From: an uncultured Eubacteriales bacterium
GTDB lineage: Bacteria; Bacillota; Clostridia; Peptostreptococcales; Anaerovoracaceae
Reading direction: 5' to 3'
DNA length: 52,188 nt
Assembly: GCA_902790905.1 (NCBI GenBank)
Contig: CADATO010000015.1
Coordinates: 1-52,188, forward strand
This document shows, one piece after another, positions 24,600-31,900 of the stretch (positions are counted from its first letter, which is position 1; every line of letters starts with the position of its first letter). The position numbers and the translations under genes are program-made. The notes beneath the pieces were generated by a model, which saw only the letters and a program-made list of their open reading frames with translations, was not told the DNA's origin and searched no databases.

Positions 24600-25751
24600 A
24601 TGGATAACAATCCGAAAAGTGTTCGCAATCCTGTTCAGCACTTGAATGAACACGCCGACTTCATCACTTCCCAGCCCGATGCCGGCGAGGCTGACAAAAG
24701 GCATAAGAAGGGCGGCAAAAAAGGCGAAGAACAGAAATCGCCTCTGATCTACGATCCGAAGTACATCCTGCAGGTCAGAGACCTGAAGAAGCACTTCCCA
24801 ATCAAGGACGGCATGCTCGGCAGAGTATCCGGCTATGTCAAGGCGGTCGACGGTGTCACGTTCAACCTGGAACGCGGCAAGACGATGGGCCTGGTCGGCG
24901 AGTCCGGCTGCGGCAAGACGACCACCGGCCGTACCATCCTTCGTCTTTCCGGTGATAAAACGGCAGGTGATGTCCTGTTCAACGGGCAGGAAGTCTACGA
25001 TCTGACCAACAAGGAAATGCATGATATGCGTACCAAGATGCAGATCATCTTCCAGGATCCGTTCTCCTCGCTGTCCCCGCGTATGCCGGTCGGCGAGATC
25101 ATCGGCGAAGCCGTCAGAGAACACAATCTTGTGTCCAAGGCGGAGTACAACGACTATCTGGACGACATCATGGACAAGTGCGGCCTGCAGCCGTTCCACA
25201 AGGACCGCTATCCGCATGAGTTCTCCGGCGGCCAGCGCCAGCGTATCTGCATCGCAAGAGCGCTCGCTCTCAATCCGGAATTCATCGTCTGCGACGAGCC
25301 GGTCTCCGCGCTGGACGTATCGATCCAGGCGCAGATCATCAACCTGCTGAAAGACCTGCAGGAGCAGATGAACCTGACGTATCTGTTCATTTCTCATGAC
25401 CTGTCCGTCGTCGAGCATATCTCCGATGCGGTCGGCGTCATGTACCTGGGCAACCTGGTCGAGTACGGCAACACAGAGGATATCTTCAAGAATCCGCTGC
25501 ATCCGTACACGAAGGCGCTGTTCTCGGCGATTCCGATCCCGGATCCGAACGTCAAGATGAAGCGTATCGTGCTGTCCGGCTCCATTCCTTCCCCGGCCAA
25601 TCCGCCGGAAGGGTGCAAATTCCATACGCGCTGTGCACAGTGCATGGAAAAGTGCAAGACCGAAGCGCCGCAGCAGAAAGAGATCGAACCGGGACACTAT
25701 GTCGTGTGCCATTTGTACGACGATGTCAAGGAGGCATTCGGTGTCGAATAA
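24600..25751 (+). CDS. oppF: oligopeptide ABC transporter ATP-binding protein (OppF type)
   Basis: 383 residues. An N-terminal basic extension of about 45 residues (KRHKKGGKKGEEQKSPL) is followed by the NBD: Walker A GESGCGKTTTGR, signature FSGGQRQRI, Walker B FIVCDEPVSALDVS, switch ISHDLSV. The C-terminal region has CKFHTRCAQCMEKC and a late cysteine in YVVCHLYDD, a cluster-type motif as in OppD. Start ATG 24600 follows the oppD stop by two bases (GGAGGAGTAACG upstream). Its last 11 bases overlap the start of a small membrane protein gene. Confidence 0.93.
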   Translation: MDNNPKSVRNPVQHLNEHADFITSQPDAGEADKRHKKGGKKGEEQKSPLIYDPKYILQVRDLKKHFPIKDGMLGRVSGYVKAVDGVTFNLERGKTMGLVGESGCGKTTTGRTILRLSGDKTAGDVLFNGQEVYDLTNKEMHDMRTKMQIIFQDPFSSLSPRMPVGEIIGEAVREHNLVSKAEYNDYLDDIMDKCGLQPFHKDRYPHEFSGGQRQRICIARALALNPEFIVCDEPVSALDVSIQAQIINLLKDLQEQMNLTYLFISHDLSVVEHISDAVGVMYLGNLVEYGNTEDIFKNPLHPYTKALFSAIPIPDPNVKMKRIVLSGSIPSPANPPEGCKFHTRCAQCMEKCKTEAPQQKEIEPGHYVVCHLYDDVKEAFGVE

Positions 25752-26049
25752 AGACCGCTACGATGACGATGACGGCCGCGTGATCGCGGACATGAGCGAC
25801 CTTAGCAGGCAGCCGCTGCTGGTGCCGCAGTTTGACAGACTGGGTAAAAGCCGCAGGAAGGACAGGCCTGACTTTCAGGAGCCGCAGGACGACGGCGGAA
25901 AACCTGATTATTATCAGGATACGCCGGTTATCACCCGTGAAGAGCGCAATGCCATGATCAAAGGCGGTCTTGCGGCCGGTCTTCTGATCGGCGGCTGCAT
26001 CGCACTAGGCTTCGGCATACTGATCTTCCTTCTGACGAGGATCGGATAG
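25741..26049 (+). CDS. small single-pass membrane protein overlapping oppF
   Basis: 102 residues starting at GTG 25741, chosen because AAGGAGG (25728-25734) lies six bases before it, inside oppF. The frame is open further upstream only through oppF coding sequence. The first ~75 residues are charged and probably disordered (DRYDDDDGRVIADMSDLSRQ), ending with one transmembrane helix (GGLAAGLLIGGCIALGFGIL) and a short tail. Not recognised as a known family. Translational coupling to oppF and the terminator straight after suggest an accessory or stability factor for the transporter; that is inference. Confidence 0.75.
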   Translation: MSNKDRYDDDDGRVIADMSDLSRQPLLVPQFDRLGKSRRKDRPDFQEPQDDGGKPDYYQDTPVITREERNAMIKGGLAAGLLIGGCIALGFGILIFLLTRIG

Positions 26050-26074
26050 CGATCTGTACGAAGAGTTCCAAGAG

Positions 26075-26106
26075 ACAGCTTCGGGCATTCCCCGGAGCTG
26101 TTTTTT
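26075..26106 (+). terminator. rho-independent terminator of the opp operon
   Basis: ACAGCTTCGGG (26075-26085) pairs with CCCGGAGCTGT (26091-26101, one T-G pair) around CATTC, followed by a run of six T. Confidence 0.9.
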
Positions 26107-26206
26107 ATGTTTTGATTGCATCCCGGGCACACAGCCGATATGATAAAGTGCAGTTGTTATTGATCCTGCAAAGCAGGATTGCACAGACAGGAGATGGCGT
26201 AACGCG

Positions 26207-27106
26207 ATGGAACGGGAACACCGCAATGGACTGGCTGCGGCGGTCGGATGCATGATGCTGTGGGGCGTACTGCCCGGGTACTGGAAATCACTGGTGCCGA
26301 TCAGCTCGGGGACGATCATTCTGTACAGGATCGTCCTGGTGTTTGTCTGCTCTCTTTTGCTTGCCATGCGGTCCGTTGGGATCAAAGAAATCCTGGCGCC
26401 TTTAAAAAACGACAGGCGCATGGCGCTGCGCTGCGTTGCGGCCGGGGTGATCGTGACAGCCAACTGGAGTACGTATATCTGGGCGGTCAATGCGGACCAT
26501 GTCATAGACAGCAGCATCGGGTACTATATCGAGCCGCTGATGGTCTGCCTGTTCGGCATCCTCTTTTTCCGTGAAAAGATGACCGGCTTTAAAGCAGCGG
26601 CATTGCTCCTGGCAGCATGCAGTGTCATCATTCTGCTGGTCCATTTCCACAGGCTGCCGTGGATTCCGCTCGGACTGGCCATCACATTCTCTGTTTACTC
26701 GGCCATCAAAAAGACGGTCACGCTGCCGCCGCTGGTGTCACTCGTGTATGAGACCGCTGCTCTGATGCCGCCCGCATTGGCATGGATCCTCTATCTGGAA
26801 TGCAGCGGCAAAGGGGCGCTGGCGGAAGGGCAGCCCTATCAGTTTGGCCTGCTGATGCTGTGCGGCTTTTTGACAGCCGTTCCGCTCGGTCTGTTCGCTG
26901 CGGCAGCCCAGAAGGTCACGATGTTCGAACTCGGGCTGACCGAATATGTCAGTCCGACGCTTTCCATGATCCTGGGCGTATTTCTCTTCCGGGAACCGTT
27001 TGATCAGGTGCAGCTGATCGCGGTTGTCCTGATCTGGATCGGACTTGTCTTTTTCTCTTACGGAGAATACCGGAGCACCGCTTTACCCGGCAGACGTACG
27101 GAATGA
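26207..27106 (+). CDS. EamA/RarD-type transporter
   Basis: 299 residues with ten hydrophobic helices, RarD branch of the drug/metabolite transporter superfamily. Recognisable pieces: CMMLWGVLPGYWKSLVPISS, VTANWSTYIWAVNADHVIDS, SIGYYIEPLMVCLFGILFFR and the closing PTLSMILGVFLFREPF. Such proteins export or import small metabolites; for RarD itself the substrate is not settled. It stands alone between the opp terminator and the next promoter. AGGAG precedes ATG 26207 by about 11 bases. Confidence 0.87.
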   Translation: MEREHRNGLAAAVGCMMLWGVLPGYWKSLVPISSGTIILYRIVLVFVCSLLLAMRSVGIKEILAPLKNDRRMALRCVAAGVIVTANWSTYIWAVNADHVIDSSIGYYIEPLMVCLFGILFFREKMTGFKAAALLLAACSVIILLVHFHRLPWIPLGLAITFSVYSAIKKTVTLPPLVSLVYETAALMPPALAWILYLECSGKGALAEGQPYQFGLLMLCGFLTAVPLGLFAAAAQKVTMFELGLTEYVSPTLSMILGVFLFREPFDQVQLIAVVLIWIGLVFFSYGEYRSTALPGRRTE

Positions 27107-27134
27107 GTTTTCGTGCGCGCAGTATCTTCAATAA

Positions 27135-27163
27135 TTGAACGTAAGAAACGGATATGCTAATAT
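27135..27163 (+). promoter_or_regulatory. promoter of the AI-2E-type gene
   Basis: TTGAAC (27135-27140), 17-base spacer, TAATAT (27158-27163). The expected start point, about 27170, falls inside the palindrome at 27168-27191. Confidence 0.65.
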
Positions 27164-27167
27164 TTTA

Positions 27168-27191
27168 CATAGGATAGACGTCTATCCTATG
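27168..27191 (+). promoter_or_regulatory. 24-bp perfect palindrome at the start point (operator)
   Basis: The arm CATAGGATAGAC (27168-27179) is followed directly by its exact reverse complement (27180-27191). A perfect palindrome with an AGACGTCT centre placed over the start point is what a dimeric repressor of TetR type would bind. The cognate regulator is not evident nearby; the nearest TetR gene is at 49633. Confidence 0.65.
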
Positions 27192-27235
27192 CATTTGGCA
27201 TATTTCCAAAGAACTTGATAGTGTCGGGTCAGGGT

Positions 27236-28417
27236 ATGAAACGTTCATTCAGAGAAGCAAAATGGTATCCCTATGCGGTGGCGGCATGTATTGCCGTTGT
27301 CCTTTATGTGGTGCTCACACAGTTTACCAGCGTATGGGGCGGGATCAGCCGGTTCATCGGCTATTTCAGTGCCGTGATTTACGGTGTGGTGATTGCGTAT
27401 ATGATCAACCCGCTGGCTTCTTTTCTGGAAAGAAAACTGTTTAAAGGAATCGCAAAGGAAAAGCTGCGCTGGGTCTTATCCAGCGTGCTGGCCATTGTGA
27501 TCGTACTCCTGGTGCTGTCCCTGGTCTTTGTCCTGATGATCCCGCAGCTCATCGACAGTGTCAAAACATTCTCGGAGAACCTGGACGGGTATGTGGCTTC
27601 GCTGACCCGGCTGATCGAAAACCTGGGGCTTACTGGTTCGAAGCTTGATATCAGCCGTTTTGTGAGCTCTTCTGAGAGTCTGCTGGAGATGATCTCTGGC
27701 TTTATCACCGATAACCTTGACAGCATCCTCGCGACCTCACTGGGTGCAGGGAAGAGCATCGTGACGGTCGTCATCGGGTTTATCTTTTCCGTCTATATCC
27801 TGATGGACAAGCGGCGCCTGATCGCAGGGTCATGCAGACTTTTGCGTGCGTCCTGCGGCATAAAGCGGTACGATAAGCTGATGGTGTTCCTGAAGAAGTG
27901 CCACGCCATCTTCAACAGCTACATTGTTTGCAACTTGATCGACTGTATGATCATCGGCATACTCAACTTTATATTTATGACCATCGCCGGGATGGAGTAC
28001 GCAGGTCTGGTATCTGTGATCGTTGCGATCACCAACCTGATCCCGACCTTCGGACCCATTGTCGGCGGCGTCATCGGTGCATTCGTTCTGCTGATGGTCA
28101 GACCCGTGCATGCGCTGGTATTCCTGATCTTCACCGTGGCGCTGCAGTTCGCAGACGGCTACGTGATCAAGCCGCGTCTGTTCGGCAATTCGCTCGGTGT
28201 GTCCGGGCTTCTGATTCTTATTGGCGTTGTGGTCGGCGGCAATATGTTCGGCATTATCGGTATTCTGCTGGCGATCCCGGTGGTCGCGATCCTGGATCTT
28301 GTTTATAATTCATACCTAATGCCATGGCTGGAACACAAAAGACATATCGACCGGCGCGATGCAGAAGCCGGTGCTGCAGAAGAACCCGCGGAGGTGGATG
28401 ATGGCACGCAATCATGA
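27236..28417 (+). CDS. AI-2E family transporter
   Basis: 393 residues from ATG 27236 (in-frame TTG 27215 and GTG 27221 are possible starts; the ribosome site is weak in each case). About eight transmembrane helices with the AI-2E/YhhQ-YdiK pattern: IYGVVIAYMINPLASFLERK, VIPQLIDSV-like central stretch, TNLIPTFGPIVGGVIGAFVL and GNMFGIIGILLAIPVVAILD. Family members include an autoinducer-2 exporter and sodium/proton antiporters, so the substrate is open. Controlled by the operator-covered promoter just upstream. It overlaps the DUF2804 gene by 17 bases. Confidence 0.85.
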   Translation: MKRSFREAKWYPYAVAACIAVVLYVVLTQFTSVWGGISRFIGYFSAVIYGVVIAYMINPLASFLERKLFKGIAKEKLRWVLSSVLAIVIVLLVLSLVFVLMIPQLIDSVKTFSENLDGYVASLTRLIENLGLTGSKLDISRFVSSSESLLEMISGFITDNLDSILATSLGAGKSIVTVVIGFIFSVYILMDKRRLIAGSCRLLRASCGIKRYDKLMVFLKKCHAIFNSYIVCNLIDCMIIGILNFIFMTIAGMEYAGLVSVIVAITNLIPTFGPIVGGVIGAFVLLMVRPVHALVFLIFTVALQFADGYVIKPRLFGNSLGVSGLLILIGVVVGGNMFGIIGILLAIPVVAILDLVYNSYLMPWLEHKRHIDRRDAEAGAAEEPAEVDDGTQS

Positions 28418-29462
28418 AGTCACAACAAGACAGCTTCTTCTGGATGAAAAGGGGGAACTAAGGGAGCCGGGCTGGTCCCGGTTACTTGTGCAGCAGTACG
28501 ACCGGTCTATGATTAAGGCGCCGAAGCTCCGCATCAAAGAGTGGGACTATTATCTGGTGCTGTCGGATGGATTCGCCGGTGCGTTCACGATCTCGGATGA
28601 CGGGTACATCGGCCTGCAGTCCGTGTCTTTGCTCGTCTTCGGGGAATCGCCCTGGGAGCACACGGAGACAGTGCTCAATGCCTTTCCGATGGGAAAGCTG
28701 CATCTTCCTTCTGACAGCGGCGCGGGGCTGACTTCCTATGTGGATAAACGTCTGGCAATGACCTTTGAGGTAGAATCGCCGGACAGCCCTTCTGCGGAAG
28801 GGGATACAGATGGCCGAAAGCGGCACATTCAGTGTCACTTTGAGCGATTCCATGAAGGGAAGCCCTTCGACTGCGACATCGTCTTGGAACAGCCGGACAT
28901 GGACAGCATGGTCATCGCGACGCCCTGGGATAAAAAGCACGCGTTTTACTACAACCAGAAGATCAATTGCATGCGTGCTTCCGGCTGGATGGAATACGAC
29001 GGCAAGCGGTATGAATTCGATCCGGCGACGGACTTTGGTACGCTCGACTGGGGCCGCGGCGTCTGGACCTACGACAATACCTGGTACTGGGGCTCCGGCA
29101 ATGCGGATATCGACGGGCATGCGTTCGGCTTCAATATCGGGTACGGCTTTGGCAATACATCCGCGGCGACGGAGAATGTATTGTTCTATGACGGAAAGGT
29201 ACACAAACTGGACGATGTGACATTCCACATCCCGGAGAGCGGCTACACGGATCCGTGGACCTTCACGTCTTCGGACGGTCGTTTTGAGATGGACTTCGTG
29301 CCGGTGCTCGACCGGGCAGCCGATCTGGATTTCAAGGTGCTGGTATCAGATCAGCACCAGGTCTTTGGCCGGATGAGCGGGACCGCTGTGCTGGACAATG
29401 GTACGAAAATAGAAGTCAAAGACATGATGTGCTTTGCGGAGAAGGTGCACAACAGGTATTAG
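28401..29462 (+). CDS. DUF2804 domain protein
   Basis: 353 residues, start ATG 28401 set by GGAGGT (28390-28395) at five-base spacing. The DUF2804 pattern is clear: EVTTRQLLLDEKGELREPGW at the N terminus, KEWDYYLVLSDGFAGAFTIS, ATPWDKKHAFYYNQKINCMR and FGTLDWGRGVWTYDNTWYWG. The family has a lipocalin-like beta fold related to CrtC/hydroxyneurosporene synthase and is of unknown function in bacteria. Translation is coupled to the AI-2E-type gene by overlap, so the two are expected to act together. Followed by a hairpin at 29512. Confidence 0.85.
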   Translation: MARNHEVTTRQLLLDEKGELREPGWSRLLVQQYDRSMIKAPKLRIKEWDYYLVLSDGFAGAFTISDDGYIGLQSVSLLVFGESPWEHTETVLNAFPMGKLHLPSDSGAGLTSYVDKRLAMTFEVESPDSPSAEGDTDGRKRHIQCHFERFHEGKPFDCDIVLEQPDMDSMVIATPWDKKHAFYYNQKINCMRASGWMEYDGKRYEFDPATDFGTLDWGRGVWTYDNTWYWGSGNADIDGHAFGFNIGYGFGNTSAATENVLFYDGKVHKLDDVTFHIPESGYTDPWTFTSSDGRFEMDFVPVLDRAADLDFKVLVSDQHQVFGRMSGTAVLDNGTKIEVKDMMCFAEKVHNRY

Positions 29463-29504
29463 ACGCACTGCGGAGCCGGCAGTTCGAACAAATCGCGAGT
29501 AAGC

Positions 29505-29650
29505 TTATACGGGGGCACTGCGCAGCAGTGTCCCTCTTACTGTACTGAAAATGTGCCGGTATTGCTTCTGCTCCTGTGCGAGGCACACGACCCAGTAGGT
29601 GACAGCTGCCTCTTTGTCTGAGATCGGTATGGATACGCGTCCCTGCATGT
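29505..29650 (-). pseudogene. C-terminal remnant of a LysR-family regulator
   Basis: The minus strand reads MQGRVSIPISDKEAAVTYWV, then VCLAQEQKQYRHIFSTV, before a stop at 29505. This looks like the last strand and helix of a LysR effector domain. The frame stays open to 29735 but only by crossing the unrelated aldo-keto reductase fragment, and there is no N-terminal half. The right limit is approximate. Confidence 0.4.
29512..29534. terminator. hairpin after the DUF2804 gene
   Basis: GGGGCACTGC (29512-29521) pairs with GCAGTGTCCC (29525-29534, one G-U) around GCA. Weak T content follows. It probably ends transcription from the DUF2804 side. Confidence 0.6.
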
Positions 29651-29663
29651 CATAGCCGCAGCG

Positions 29664-29756
29664 GATGTGCAGCTGACGAAGGAAGAATTCACAGCGCTGG
29701 AGACATCCCTCAACGCCTGCAAAGTCTACGGGCACCGCGGACTTGTCGGATTCTAA
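29664..29756 (+). pseudogene. C-terminal remnant of an aldo-keto reductase
   Basis: Thirty codons ending TAA 29754-29756 read DVQLTKEEFTALETSLNACK then VYGHRGLVGF, the closing segment of an aldo/keto reductase. In-frame homology continues a few residues upstream (VIAAA) and then stops; there is no start and no catalytic region. With the LysR remnant on its left it looks like a divergent regulator-reductase pair whose middle was deleted. Confidence 0.6.
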
Positions 29757-29772
29757 AAGAAAGCAATCCGGC

Positions 29773-29801
29773 AGGGCGATTCTTCGGAATCGCTCTGTTT
29801 T
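29773..29801 (+). terminator. UUCG-loop terminator built from inverted GCGATTC words
   Basis: AGGGCGATTC (29773-29782) and GAATCGCTCT (29787-29796) pair around the stable tetraloop TTCG, followed by GTTTTT. The two arms are opposite-orientation copies of the repeated word GCGATTC. Confidence 0.85.
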
Positions 29802-29814
29802 TGCGTGCCGGATA

Positions 29815-29823
29815 TGCTACAAT
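29815..29823 (+). promoter_or_regulatory. possible extended -10 for the MBL gene
   Basis: TGCTACAAT (TGn plus TACAAT) about 70 bases before ATG 29896. No clear -35; the region upstream is the preceding terminator. Confidence 0.4.
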
Positions 29824-29895
29824 GAATAGCGTGTACAGGCTGCATCTGCGGCGGACATGTACAGTCACGAATAACTGAAAGAAGACACAAATAAC

Positions 29896-30783
29896 ATGGA
29901 AGAACTCATTCAGGCAAAAGGAAACAGCTATTATCTGCCGGGCATCACGAAGATCGGTGTCGTAAAGACTGCGGAAGATAAAGTGGTCCTCATCGACAGC
30001 GGCCTTGACGACGATGACGGCGCACGCGCACTGCGGGCCATCACCGAACGAGGATGGTCGCTGCAGGCGGTGTTCAATACCCACTCGCATGCGGATCATA
30101 TCGGCGGCAATGCGTACCTGCAGAAGGAGACAGGCTGCCCGATCTACGTACCGGATCTGGAGTGTGACTTTGTGAACCATCCCATCCTGGAGACCTCGTT
30201 CTTCTACGGCGGCTTTCCGCCGATGGGCCTGCGCAGGCAGGTCTTTCTGGCAGAGGAGAGCCGGGCGCTGCCGCTCACAAAGGACGTTCTGCCAGAAGGA
30301 TGGGAGATTCTGCCGTTCCCGGGGCACTGGTTTAATATGGCCGGTTTTCGGACAGCGGATGATGTCGTGTATCTGGCGGACCTCGTGCTGAGCGAGCAGG
30401 CGATGGCGCGGCGCAGCAAGATCCCGTACCTCGTCGATGCGGGCGCGTATCTGGAAACGCTGGAGACAGCCAGGCACATGCAGGCAGCGCTGTTCGTGCC
30501 GGGACATGCGGACGTGACGGCGGATATCAGTGAACTGGTGCAGAAGAACATGGACAAGATCTATGAGATCCGGGACTGCTTGCTGGAAATCCTGAAACAG
30601 CCGCTGTCGGTCGATCAGATCCTGCAGAAGGTCTTCCGCAAGTACGGCCTGCTGATGGATCTGGCGCAGTACGTGCTCATCGGCAGCACGATCCGTTCGT
30701 ACCTCGCGTGGCTCGAGGCGGAAGGGAAGATCCGGTATATCAGCAGGGACAATCTGCTGCTCTGGGTCCGGACGAAACAATAG
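29896..30783 (+). CDS. metallo-beta-lactamase fold hydrolase
   Basis: 295 residues. The metal motif HSHADH is at 63-68 (NTHSHADHIGGNAYLQ), with further ligands in LPFPGHWFNMAGF, VVYLADLVLS and FVPGHADV. The last ~70 residues form a helical, winged-helix-like extension (QPLSVDQILQKVFRKYGLLM) seen in several MBL hydrolases. Substrate unknown; glyoxalase-II-like or lactonase activity are possible. It precedes the SDR gene by 68 bases without a clear terminator. Confidence 0.85.
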   Translation: MEELIQAKGNSYYLPGITKIGVVKTAEDKVVLIDSGLDDDDGARALRAITERGWSLQAVFNTHSHADHIGGNAYLQKETGCPIYVPDLECDFVNHPILETSFFYGGFPPMGLRRQVFLAEESRALPLTKDVLPEGWEILPFPGHWFNMAGFRTADDVVYLADLVLSEQAMARRSKIPYLVDAGAYLETLETARHMQAALFVPGHADVTADISELVQKNMDKIYEIRDCLLEILKQPLSVDQILQKVFRKYGLLMDLAQYVLIGSTIRSYLAWLEAEGKIRYISRDNLLLWVRTKQ

Positions 30784-30851
30784 CAACCTGTCTGCATCAG
30801 GCAGGCTGCACGGGCATCATTGACATTAAATAAAGATAAGGCATCAGGGAT

Positions 30852-31889
30852 ATGACAAAAGTACTCATTACAGGCGCATATGGATTTTTAGGCAGATACG
30901 CTGTCAGAGAGTTTGCAGAGCATGGTTATGATGTCGTGGCGTTCGGCCGCGATCCGGAGAAACTGCAGGCGCTCACAGAATCGCTCTCTGCGGAGAAAAA
31001 GGAGCAGACGGAGCTGGTACCCGCCTGGGGGCAGATCGAGGTTTATACAGGCGATTTCTGCGATCTGAGAGCGATTACAAAAGCCACCGAAGGCGTCGAC
31101 TACGTGATCCACTGCGGGGCACTGCTCAAAGGCTGGGGCAAACGCGAGCCGTTCATCAAGACCAACGTGGAAGGCACGCGCAACGTGCTGACCGCCTGTC
31201 AGATCAACCACGTCAAGCGGCTGGTCTACACGTCTTCGCCGAGCGCTTACGCGATGGAGAACAATCTGCACATCACCGAGGCGGATTACAATACAGACAA
31301 CCATCTCAACCATTACATCGAGAGCAAGATCCTTGCAGAGCAGCTGGTGCGCGGCCAGGACAAAGTGCCGTACGCCATCATCCGCCCGCGCGGTCTGTGC
31401 GGCGTCGGCGACCAGAACATGCTGCCGGTGCTGAGCAATGCCAACAAGACGATCGGCATTCCGCTCTTTGAGAAGGGTGAGATCATTGTGGACCTTTGCA
31501 GCATCGAGAACGTGGCGCTGGCGCTGCGGCTCTGCATGGAGAAAGACGAAGCGCTGGGGCAGGTCTACAACATCACCAACGGCGAGCCGCGCAAGCTGAC
31601 CGATCTGGCGGATCGGATGTTCGGTGCGCTGGGGATGAAGGTGAAGTACCGCAAGCTGCCGTTCAGGGCGATGTACGGGCTGGCCGGCGGCATGGAATCG
31701 CTCTTCAAGGCGCTGCATATCTACAACACGGCGCCGATGATCACGAGATACAACATCTGCACGCTCGGCAGATCGCAGGTGTTTGATATCACAAAAGCAA
31801 GAGAAGAACTGGGCTACGCGCCGAAGGTCAGTCTCGACGAGATGATCAGCAATTACGCGGCCTGGTATAAAGAACACGAAATGCAATAG
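30852..31889 (+). CDS. extended short-chain dehydrogenase / NAD-dependent epimerase
   Basis: 345 residues. Rossmann motif TGAYGFLG at 7-14, acidic-less FGRDPEKL after beta-2, the active-site YxxxK as YIESK, and serine in YTSSPSAYAM. Extended SDRs of the epimerase/3-beta-hydroxysteroid dehydrogenase group act on nucleotide sugars, sugars or sterol-like substrates; the YTSSPS motif leans to the latter group. Its stop lies 11 bases before the GH31 gene, with AGAGGG in the gap, so the two are co-transcribed and could act on the same sugar-derived compound. Confidence 0.85.
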   Translation: MTKVLITGAYGFLGRYAVREFAEHGYDVVAFGRDPEKLQALTESLSAEKKEQTELVPAWGQIEVYTGDFCDLRAITKATEGVDYVIHCGALLKGWGKREPFIKTNVEGTRNVLTACQINHVKRLVYTSSPSAYAMENNLHITEADYNTDNHLNHYIESKILAEQLVRGQDKVPYAIIRPRGLCGVGDQNMLPVLSNANKTIGIPLFEKGEIIVDLCSIENVALALRLCMEKDEALGQVYNITNGEPRKLTDLADRMFGALGMKVKYRKLPFRAMYGLAGGMESLFKALHIYNTAPMITRYNICTLGRSQVFDITKAREELGYAPKVSLDEMISNYAAWYKEHEMQ

Positions 31890-31900
31890 CAGAGGGAAAC

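Noticed and set aside
30787-30805. Hairpin CCTGTCTG-CAT-CAGGCAGG after the MBL gene
   Set aside because: An 8-bp stem with a 3-base loop and no T run; too weak to call a terminator.
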